Under the pieces are notes generated by a model, which was not told where the DNA came from, did not search any database, and saw nothing but the letters and a program-made list of their open reading frames with translations. A stretch of DNA of 5,542 bases, taken from positions 1-5,542 of the forward strand of contig USOC01000090.1 in NCBI GenBank assembly GCA_900556245.1. Direction: 5' to 3'. The stretch is from an uncultured Prevotellaceae bacterium. GTDB lineage: Bacteria; Bacteroidota; Bacteroidia; Bacteroidales; Muribaculaceae. Each line of letters starts with the position of its first letter. Positions within the stretch are counted from its first letter, which is position 1. Positions 1 through 5,542 of this stretch are shown in pieces. Both the position numbers and the translations under genes were made by a program.

Positions 1-387
1 ACGGCTGTCGGCTTCAAGTCCTGCCATGCCACTGTTGAGGTCGGCCTGGAGTCGTCGGCATACAATTTCGAGCATATCGAATTGCAGCTGGTGATAGCGT
101 AGGGCTTGCGGCGTGCGATAGGCTGAATCGGCATACGACTGGTTCATGTCCATAATGGCGACAGCCGATGTCGAGTAGGTCATGTCTGTATTGAATCTGG
201 ATTCTCCTGACTCTTCGATGTCAGTTACGATTTTCAGAATGCCTTTGAAATAGGTAGGGGTGGTTTTCATCACCGGATTGCCGGAGAAATTCTCCCATTT
301 CAATGGACCTTCCTCCCATTGGCGGGAAGAGGCAAAGGCGCCGGCAGAGGCGATGCTGAGAAGAATGCTTAAATATAGCAGTTTCAT
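1..387 (-). CDS. Secreted DUF922-like protein, HExxH motif lost (3' end cut by window)
   Basis: The frame is open from an ATG at 387 to the window edge, giving 129 residues with no stop. The N-terminus is a clear type I signal peptide: K2, a hydrophobic stretch L3-A17, and likely cleavage after A19 (AFA|SS), so the product should be exported to the periplasm or beyond. The mature start has an 'LKWENFSGNP' segment (29-38), like the 'L-W-x-D-F-x-G-x-P' opening of DUF922 proteins. A later helix 'LRYHQLQFDMLEIVCRRL' (96-113) aligns with the DUF922 'HEQxHFDIAE-ARKL' helix. In that family the helix carries a putative zinc-protease HExxH; here it reads YHQLQ (98-102), so a zinc-binding role is doubtful. 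Only 10 bases separate it from the argF' stop, so cotranscription with argF' is likely. No Shine-Dalgarno sequence precedes the ATG, as is common in Bacteroidetes. The family assignment is from motif memory and is tentative; the signal peptide and the ORF are solid. Confidence -1.
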   Translation of the reverse strand, partial: MKLLYLSILLSIASAGAFASSRQWEEGPLKWENFSGNPVMKTTPTYFKGILKIVTDIEESGESRFNTDMTYSTSAVAIMDMNQSYADSAYRTPQALRYHQLQFDMLEIVCRRLQADLNSGMAGLEADSR

Positions 388-397
388 ACGAAGAATG

Positions 398-1351
398 TTA
401 TAGTGATTCCAAAAGACGTTTCAATACAACGGTCGCTGAAATTTCGCGGTTTGCCGCTTCGGGAATGACAATCGACTGTGGACCTTCGATTACTTCGTCG
501 CTGACAATCATGTTGCGCCGTACCGGCAGGCAGTGCATGAAACGGGCATGGTCGGTCAGCGCCATTTTTTCAGCGGTAATGGTCCAAGAGCGGTCGGTCG
601 AAAGGATTTTCCCATAATGAGGGTCGGCAAATGCCGACCAGTTTTTGGCATATACAAAGTCGGCTCCGCGCAAGGCTTCGTCCTGATCGTAGATGATTGG
701 CACGCCTGAAGTGAATTCTTCGGAGAGCTCGTAGCCATGGGGGTGGGTGATGACAAAGTCATAGTCGGCGGCGCGCATCCATTCCGCAAAGGAGTTGGGG
801 ACAGCTTGGGGCAGGGCTTTCGGATGGGGCGCCCAGGTCAGCACCACTTTCGGCCGTTGCTTTGTCTTGTATTCTTCAATTGTGATCAGGTCGGCAAAAC
901 TTTGCAGCGGGTGGCGTGTAGCCGCTTCCATACTCAGTACCGTACGTCCTGAATAGCGGATGAACTGTTCGAGAATCTTTTCCGAATAGTCGTCGTCTTT
1001 ACTTTCAAAGCGGGCAAAGGAGCGTACGCCGATGATGTCGCAGTAGCATCCCATCACGGGAATTGCTTCCAGCAGATGCTCCGGCTTGTCGCCGTCCATA
1101 ATGACACCGCGTTCGGTCTCCAGTTTCCATGCGCCTTGGGCTACGTCGAGCACGATTACGTTCATGCCGAGGTTCATTGCGGCTTTTTGGGTGCTGAGGC
1201 GTGTGCGCAGGGAGGAATTGAAGAAAATCATCAGCAAAGTTCTGTTCTCTCCCAGATGCTTATATCCGAATCGGTTGGCTTTGACGGCTTTCGCTTCTTC
1301 TATGGCGGCTTTCAAGTCGCCGATGTCAGCCACACAGGTAAAATTTTTCAT
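398..1351 (-). CDS. argF': N-succinyl-L-ornithine carbamoyltransferase
   Basis: This cytoplasmic enzyme transfers the carbamoyl group of carbamoyl phosphate to N-succinyl-L-ornithine, giving N-succinyl-L-citrulline in the Bacteroidetes version of arginine synthesis. At 317 residues it has the usual length and reads almost colinearly with the Bacteroides fragilis enzyme. The carbamoyl-phosphate motif is S47-L-R-T-R51, followed by HPLQ at 147-150, the proline-rich loop 'HPKALPQAVP' at 176-185, KNW at 236-238 and HCLPVRRN at 273-280. Residue 90 is proline, in 'DGDKPEHLLEA'. In published work on this family, Pro at this position marks succinylornithine specificity, whereas Glu marks N-acetylornithine enzymes. 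The ATG at 1351 fits the family N-terminus (MKxFTC); the bases before it (AAGACTGAT) hold no strong ribosome site. The gene lies 78 bases after the ferredoxin gene and 10 bases before the secreted-protein gene on the same strand. No other arginine gene is in the window. Confidence -1.
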   Translation of the reverse strand: MKNFTCVADIGDLKAAIEEAKAVKANRFGYKHLGENRTLLMIFFNSSLRTRLSTQKAAMNLGMNVIVLDVAQGAWKLETERGVIMDGDKPEHLLEAIPVMGCYCDIIGVRSFARFESKDDDYSEKILEQFIRYSGRTVLSMEAATRHPLQSFADLITIEEYKTKQRPKVVLTWAPHPKALPQAVPNSFAEWMRAADYDFVITHPHGYELSEEFTSGVPIIYDQDEALRGADFVYAKNWSAFADPHYGKILSTDRSWTITAEKMALTDHARFMHCLPVRRNMIVSDEVIEGPQSIVIPEAANREISATVVLKRLLESL

Positions 1352-1429
1352 ATCAGTCTTGTTTGTCTGTCGTTTCGACGGTGAAATTACGAATAAAATC
1401 GTCCCGATGAGCGTCGTTAAGTAAATTTA

Positions 1430-2224
1430 TCATTGGAAGCCGGCAGGAAGCCATATTTCCGGTTGGCGGGGCTTCTTGTTGTCGCTGACAAATTTCAGCC
1501 CGGCTATTTTGTAGGTCAGGCTGTGATAGCCACGGGAGTGGGTCGGGCAGATGGCGATGCAACGTCCGCAGCGGATGCAGCGTTCGGTGTCGGTATCTTT
1601 TGGGCTTTCCGGGTCGATGGCGTCGACAGGGCATTCTGCGGCACATTCTCCGCAACCGGCGCAATCTTTGTTGCCGGAAGGATAAATGGGGATGTTTCCG
1701 GGGGTCTTGTAGGGGCGGTTGCCGGGGATGCTAACGGCGGGAACGGCTGTAAGCGTTGCGGCTGAGTCGAGAATCCGGCGGCATGTTTCGCCGAACCGGC
1801 GGGCGAATGTGAGGTCGTCGGCATTCGGGCGTCCTGCGGCTACTGTCGGAAAGATGGAGTGTTCGGCTATGAAAGCTCCGGCGGCAATCACCTGAAAGCC
1901 GTTTCCCGACAGAATGTCGGCCATTTCCAGAAGCGCGTCATCATAGTGGCGGTTGCCGTAGACAGCCGCGATGACGGCAGGGGTGCCGGAACCCTTGTAG
2001 TGCCGGAGGGAATCGGCGGCAATCGGCGGGATGCGTCCGGCGTAGACCGGCATCCCTGCAATCAGGAGGTCCTCGGCCGCAAGGCAGACATCGTTGTCAA
2101 GCGGATGGTCGAGGAGATTGTTTTCCTTCGTTTCCATGCCTAAGCCTTCTGCGATGGAGCGCATTGTTGTCTGGGTCGTAAATGTTGCGCTGAAACAGAT
2201 GCTATGTGTACGGTTGATGTGCAT
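1430..2224 (-). CDS. EFR1-type flavodoxin-like / 2[4Fe-4S] ferredoxin fusion protein
   Basis: This 264-residue probable electron carrier joins two redox modules. The N-terminal half is flavodoxin-like: a first strand and phosphate-loop-like segment 'CFSATFTTQTT' (10-20), then 'AGMPVYAGRIP' (56-66) and 'AVIAAVYGNRHYDDAL' (83-98), the usual flavodoxin-fold landmarks of this family. The C-terminal part carries two classical tetranuclear iron-sulfur motifs: Cys188, 191, 194, 198-Pro (CAGCGECAAECP) and Cys216, 219, 222, 226-Pro (CIRCGRCIAICP). All eight ligands are present. No signal peptide or membrane segment is visible, so it should be cytoplasmic. The ATG at 2224 is supported because the flavin-loop segment begins only about eight residues in and the next Met (21) would cut into it. 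It is the first gene of a leftward set with argF', but a functional tie to arginine synthesis is not evident. Redox partner and physiological role are unknown. Confidence -1.
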   Translation of the reverse strand: MHINRTHSICFSATFTTQTTMRSIAEGLGMETKENNLLDHPLDNDVCLAAEDLLIAGMPVYAGRIPPIAADSLRHYKGSGTPAVIAAVYGNRHYDDALLEMADILSGNGFQVIAAGAFIAEHSIFPTVAAGRPNADDLTFARRFGETCRRILDSAATLTAVPAVSIPGNRPYKTPGNIPIYPSGNKDCAGCGECAAECPVDAIDPESPKDTDTERCIRCGRCIAICPTHSRGYHSLTYKIAGLKFVSDNKKPRQPEIWLPAGFQ

Positions 2225-2268
2225 ATTTCAAGTCTTGTTTTGTGAAAAAGAGTTTTATTTTAAGGTCG

Positions 2269-2276
2269 TAAAGTTA
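2269..2276 (-). promoter_or_regulatory. Possible weak -7 box for the leftward ferredoxin gene
   Basis: On the minus strand this reads TAACTTTA, one mismatch from TAnnTTTG, about 45 bases upstream of the ATG at 2224. No TTTG lies at the expected 19-21 base distance upstream, so the assignment is weak. It is listed because the divergent layout requires a leftward promoter here and no better match was found. Confidence -1.
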
Positions 2277-2312
2277 ATAATAATTTGGGGGTTGAGAAGT
2301 TTGAAATAAAAT

Positions 2313-2345
2313 TTTGTTCAAAAGGAGGATTTTGGTTTATCTTTG
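2313..2345 (+). promoter_or_regulatory. Bacteroidetes-type promoter of the glycosyl hydrolase gene
   Basis: A -33 element TTTG at 2313-2316 and a -7 element TATCTTTG at 2338-2345 (consensus TAnnTTTG, full match) are separated by 21 bases, within the usual 19-21 spacing for the Bacteroidetes primary sigma factor. Transcription would begin near 2350-2353, giving a leader of roughly 35 A-rich bases before the ATG at 2387. Both boxes are read directly from sequence; the start site is inferred. Confidence -1.
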
Positions 2346-2386
2346 CATCGAATTAAAAAATATTAAACAAAACTTAACAAACCATT

Positions 2387-4423
2387 ATGTCAAAACACTT
2401 CACAAGGCTGGCTGTGGCCATTTGTCTTCTGCTGGCAGGTGCGCCCCAATTGCTTGCCGACGGATTTGTCAAGCGCGAGGTGCGTTCGGTGTGGATGGCG
2501 ACAGTCTGGGCTCTTGACTGGCCAACGGAAGCCGGAACGTCTGCAACAGTGCAACAAAAGCAGAAAAATGAGATGATATCGTATCTTGACCGATTGAAAT
2601 CCGACAATTTCAACACTGTTTATTTTCAAGTGCGTTCGATGTGCGCCGCCATGTACAGGTCGAGCTACGAGCCATGGTCGAGCTATCTTGTCGGGACGCG
2701 CGGCAAAGATCCGGGATGGGATCCGCTGGCGTTTGTTGTGGAAGAATGCCACAAGCGCGGTCTGGAATGTCATGCCTGGGTCAATCCCTATCGATGGTCG
2801 ACAGGTTCCGATTGGAATACTGCGCAGGACAAGGCCTTGAAAGATGCCGGTTTGTTGCTGAGTTATGAAAAAACGACGATACTGAATCCCGGCTTGCCGG
2901 AAGCCCGCAAGCGGATTGTCGACGTGTGTCGTGAGATTGCACGCAACTATGACGTCGACGGTATCGTGTTTGACGATTATTTCTATCCAACAGGGATTCC
3001 TTCCAACAGTTCGGCAGGCGACTACGAACTGTGGAAGAAAAACGGTGCGGGCAAGTCGTTCGGCGACTGGCGCCGTGCGAATGTCAACCAAATGGTTGCG
3101 GATGTCTATAATATGATTCAGCAGGAAAAACCTTACCTGAAGTTCGGCATCAGTCCGGCGGGTGTGGCTTGCTCCAGCTCGTCGGTAGCGGCCGGACACG
3201 GCGTGAAGCCATGTCCTGTGGGTAGCGACTGGCAGTATAATAAGATTTTCTCCGATCCTGTCGCTTGGCTGAAGGAGGGGACGATTGACTACATTTCTCC
3301 GCAGCTTTATTGGGAGACCAATCACTCGAGCAATCCTTTCGGACCTCTGACGAAATGGTGGAGCGAGGTGGCGAAGCAGTTCGGACGTCACCATTATGCG
3401 AGCCATTCCATTTCTTTTCTGAACGAGGAAAATGCCAACACTGAAAAGAATTGGCAGGAAGTGGGAAGGCAGTTGCAGGCTTCACGCGACTATACGCTCG
3501 ACAACGCCCCCGGCGAAGTCTACTATTCAGCAGCCTATATCACCGGAAAGAAAAAGAGCGGGCTCGGCGAATGGCTCAAGAGCAACAAATATCAGCGAGC
3601 GGCGCTGACACCGGCCATCGACTGGAAGCGCGCCGAACACCACGACCGTGTGGAAGCGTTGCGCAAGAGCGGATCGCAGCTGACATGGAAGGCTGTCGAC
3701 GGAATGCGCTATTCGGTCTATGCCATTCCCGACAATTTGAAATACAATCAGGTGCAAAGCACCGTCACCGGCGGAATTATGGCCGACTATCTGGTCGACA
3801 TTTCCTATGAGAATTCATACACGCTGCCTTCCGGGTATGAATCAGGCTACTATTTTGCAGTCTGTGTGCTCGACCGTTACGGCAATGAGTTTGAGCCGCG
3901 TTATACCAACGAGTCGAACATTCCGGCGGAAAAAGTGACGTTGCAGTCGCCTGTTGACGGAGCCGGCGTGAAGTTGTCGGCCGAATTCAGGTGGTCGGCC
4001 ATTGCCGGAGGCACCTACGAAATCAATGTGGCTGAGGATGCGGAATTCAAGACCTTGCTTGTGCGTGAATATGGCTTGACTGCGGCTTCATATACGGCGG
4101 ATGTGACCGATTTTCCTCGTGGAAAGACATTCTATTGGCGCGTCATTTCTTCGCAGGAAAGCAGGTATGACGTTTCTTCCGACGTGGCTTCATTCCAGAC
4201 TCTGCCTTATGATCCGGCCGAAGCCGCGCAATTGAAATCTCCGGCCGACGGGCTGCAGATTGCCGATTTGTCGAAGGTTTTTCGAAAAAGCTCTACTGGC
4301 GTGTGGCTACCGACAAGCGCGGACATGCCACGTCGTATTCCGACATCTGGTCGTTTACGACTCCGACTGTGCCTATGGCACCGACTACAGAAATCCATTC
4401 GCCTGCCGACGGCGCTACGGTGA
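2387..4423 (+). CDS. Exported family 10 glycosyl hydrolase-like (GHL10) protein, C-terminus frameshifted
   Basis: This is a 678-residue reading frame. A signal peptide (K3, R7, hydrophobic 8-18, likely cleavage after A24 in LLA|DG) sends it across the inner membrane; there is no lipobox. Residues about 29-400 form the GHL10/DUF187 TIM-barrel domain: 'REVRSVWMATVWALDWPT' (30-47), 'HAWVNPYRW' (129-137), 'VDGIVFDDYFYP' (190-201) with acidic D196/D197, 'FGISPAGV' (253-260) and 'ISPQLYWE' (303-310). E. coli DigH/YngK of this family cleaves denuded peptidoglycan glycans, so glycan cleavage in the envelope is the best guess. Residues about 408-512 look fibronectin-III-like. Residues 519-606 form a further repeat opening with SPVDG and carrying FYWRV. 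A next repeat starts at SPADG (618) and breaks off. From about residue 632 the tail is an Arg-rich out-of-frame artefact ending at 4423; the true continuation is in another frame. The start is the first ATG after a good promoter. Confidence -1.
   Translation: MSKHFTRLAVAICLLLAGAPQLLADGFVKREVRSVWMATVWALDWPTEAGTSATVQQKQKNEMISYLDRLKSDNFNTVYFQVRSMCAAMYRSSYEPWSSYLVGTRGKDPGWDPLAFVVEECHKRGLECHAWVNPYRWSTGSDWNTAQDKALKDAGLLLSYEKTTILNPGLPEARKRIVDVCREIARNYDVDGIVFDDYFYPTGIPSNSSAGDYELWKKNGAGKSFGDWRRANVNQMVADVYNMIQQEKPYLKFGISPAGVACSSSSVAAGHGVKPCPVGSDWQYNKIFSDPVAWLKEGTIDYISPQLYWETNHSSNPFGPLTKWWSEVAKQFGRHHYASHSISFLNEENANTEKNWQEVGRQLQASRDYTLDNAPGEVYYSAAYITGKKKSGLGEWLKSNKYQRAALTPAIDWKRAEHHDRVEALRKSGSQLTWKAVDGMRYSVYAIPDNLKYNQVQSTVTGGIMADYLVDISYENSYTLPSGYESGYYFAVCVLDRYGNEFEPRYTNESNIPAEKVTLQSPVDGAGVKLSAEFRWSAIAGGTYEINVAEDAEFKTLLVREYGLTAASYTADVTDFPRGKTFYWRVISSQESRYDVSSDVASFQTLPYDPAEAAQLKSPADGLQIADLSKVFRKSSTGVWLPTSADMPRRIPTSGRLRLRLCLWHRLQKSIRLPTALR
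4213..4300 (+). other. Frameshift and deletion junction inside the second SPxDG repeat
   Basis: Upstream homology runs in the frame of the ATG at 2387 up to 'LKSPADGLQI' (about 4232-4261). Downstream homology, 'KKLYWRVATDKRG', starts by 4285 in the frame one base back (-1). Both frames are open between 4213 and 4300, so the exact junction cannot be fixed. The flanking repeats have about 66 residues between SPxDG and YWRV; here there are about 23. Roughly 43 residues are therefore absent as well as the frame being shifted, which suits one deletion of about 127-130 bases. T5 (4278-4282) and A5 (4285-4289) runs sit at the junction, so an additional one-base error is possible. An assembly error cannot be excluded. 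Confidence -1.
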
Positions 4424-5542
4424 CGAAGAATTTCCTGGTGGAATTCAAGCGCGTTGACGCCGACCGCTATACCTTGCAATTTGCAGCCGACGAGCTTTTC
4501 GAGCAATTGGTATGTGAGTATGCTCCGGGCTGGCAGGTTGAAGGTGACGTCGTGAGAGGAAGTGTGCCAATGACCTTGATTCCGGAAGGAACCTACTATT
4601 GGCGTGTGGCGACGGCAAAGGACGGTTGTGAAGATACGTTCTCTGCAAGCCGTGTCATTACGATTGACAACAATGTCGTCGACGGAGGCTCGGAAGAAGA
4701 CTATAGGATGGTGCAGGATAAGGCAGTCTATCCGCTGGCAGGCAATCTGCAGGTTAGCAATATGTGGGTACGGTCCGTAAGACCGGAATATTCCAATATT
4801 TCGTTTGCGCAAAACGGATCGTTGAACCGCAGCTTCTGCGTGGTAGACAATGTCATCTACATTTCCGCCCGCGACGGCAATTCGTCGGATGCCACTTGCC
4901 GTCTCGACAAGTACAATGCGCTGACCGGTGCGAAAATCGGCAGCCTGACTTTGCCCGCTGATGTCAACGACGGCTATCTGCCATGCAACGATGTGCTGAA
5001 AGACGGCAACCGTAACATTGGTGTCAGCAACCTATCGCTGAATATAGCCAAGACACCTTTGCGCATCCATCATGTAGACAAGGAAAGCGGAATGACAACG
5101 CTTGCTGCGTCGTGTCTTTCTACAAAAGTTTCTGAGGGTCGCGTCGACCATTGTGTAGTCTACGGCAATATGTCGACGGGTAATATGACGGTGTTTGCGG
5201 CATTGGGAAGCGGAAACAAAATCATCGAATGGACTGTCCGCAATCGGGAGGTGACTGAAGAACGGGTTATAACCGTCGGTTCGTTCTATCCGAAGGCCGA
5301 AAACTTCGGAATAGCTCCCCGCCTGTTCACGATGTCGGGTTCGGATCTCTTTGTTAACGGCGGAGCCATCGCTCCGATGCGAATCAATATGGCGGATGGC
5401 TCGGTGACCGATTCGTTCGCTTCAAACGAAGCGTTGTCGCTGGCGGGTGTACAGGCCAACGGTTTTGCCATGTTTAAATTCAACAAGGAGAACTATATTG
5501 TCTATCCTGCGGGCGATGTGACGGCTGATGAGGGCTATCGCT
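4375..5542 (+). pseudogene. Displaced C-terminal part of the GHL10 protein: Fn3-like repeat plus propeller-like region (cut by window end)
   Basis: This frame is open from 4213 to the window edge without a stop. The first in-frame ATG is at 4375, inside the repeat linker, so it is probably not a natural gene start. From that ATG it gives 389 residues. Residues 9-97 are a complete repeat (SPADG 9-13, 'RYTLQFAAD' 31-39, 'EGTYYWRVAT' 71-80), homologous to the repeat at 3947-4204 in the other frame. Residues about 115-380 are rich in short beta-strand and turn segments, such as 'DNVIYISARDG' (158-168), 'LDKYNALTGAKIG' (177-189) and 'DVLKDGNRNIGVSNL' (206-220). This resembles the secreted beta-propeller modules of Bacteroidetes, but I cannot name a family. 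No signal peptide and no ribosome site precede the ATG, so expression as a separate protein is unlikely; it is read here as the severed 3' part of the gene starting at 2387. Confidence -1.

Larger units (their letters stand above)
2225..2386. other. Divergent intergenic region (162 bases)
   Basis: This A+T-rich region separates the leftward ferredoxin/argF' set from the rightward glycosyl hydrolase gene, so it must hold promoters for both directions. A good rightward promoter is visible at 2313-2345; the leftward one is weak. No tRNA, riboswitch-like fold or long inverted repeat was noticed by eye. The last bases before the rightward ATG are very A-rich (AAACAAAACTTAACAAACC), a common Bacteroidetes leader type that lacks a Shine-Dalgarno sequence. 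Confidence -1.

Noticed and set aside
1352..1429. An internal promoter, arginine operator or terminator between the ferredoxin gene and argF'
   Set aside because: Only a 4-base stem (GTCG-TTT-CGAC, 1370-1380) and poor matches to the -7 box were found, with no TTTG at the right distance.
2332..2517. A TTG-started small frame just after AAAGGAGG, overlapping the start of the glycosyl hydrolase
   Set aside because: The promoter's -7 box lies inside it, it overlaps the signal-peptide coding region in another frame, and the translation looks like an out-of-frame product.
2390..3406. A 338-codon open frame on the minus strand opposite the glycosyl hydrolase
   Set aside because: It lies entirely antisense to a gene with clear family motifs, shows no recognisable domain, and is the kind of long shadow frame that coding bias produces.
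4278..4290. Programmed -1 ribosomal frameshifting at the T5/A5 runs
   Set aside because: Neither run gives a proper X XXY YYZ heptamer in phase, no stem-loop was seen downstream, and slippage would not explain the roughly 43 missing repeat residues.
4207..4812. A 201-codon minus-strand open frame across the frameshift region
   Set aside because: It is antisense to repeat and propeller-like coding sequence with obvious homology in the plus frame, and its own translation has no recognisable motif.

Overview
The window looks like a chromosomal segment of a Bacteroidales gut bacterium. Three things suggest this. The carbamoyltransferase is the N-succinylornithine type typical of Bacteroidetes. 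The one clear promoter has the Bacteroidetes -33 TTTG / -7 TAnnTTTG form. Starts are preceded by A-rich or nondescript leaders rather than Shine-Dalgarno sequences. Base composition is moderate (about half G+C), which would fit a Muribaculaceae-like lineage, but the genus is inference only.

Layout: positions 1-2224 carry three leftward genes with small gaps (10 and 78 bases). Read 5'->3' on the minus strand, these are a flavodoxin-like/2[4Fe-4S] ferredoxin protein (EFR1 type), argF' (N-succinyl-L-ornithine carbamoyltransferase), and the first 129 codons of a secreted protein that resembles DUF922 putative metalloproteases but lacks the HExxH motif. The window edge cuts this last gene. Positions 2225-2386 are a divergent intergenic region with a convincing promoter for the rightward side.

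Positions 2387-5542 hold one large rightward gene. It encodes an exported family 10 glycosyl hydrolase-like enzyme (GHL10, the fold of E. coli DigH/YngK), followed by fibronectin-III-like repeats and a C-terminal region that looks like a beta-propeller. The gene is broken near position 4270. The reading frame shifts by -1, and the second of three homologous repeats has also lost about 43 residues from its middle. One deletion of about 127-130 bases, not divisible by three, explains both facts. The product as written therefore stops at 4423 with a meaningless tail, while the rest of the original protein continues open in another frame from about 4270 to the window end.

Function: argF' supplies N-succinylcitrulline for arginine synthesis in the cytoplasm. 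The ferredoxin protein is a probable electron carrier with unknown partner. The GHL10 protein probably acts on envelope or extracellular glycans, with peptidoglycan the best guess by analogy to DigH. No RNA genes, insertion sequences, CRISPR arrays or phage genes were seen, and nothing here amounts to a clearly new multi-gene system.
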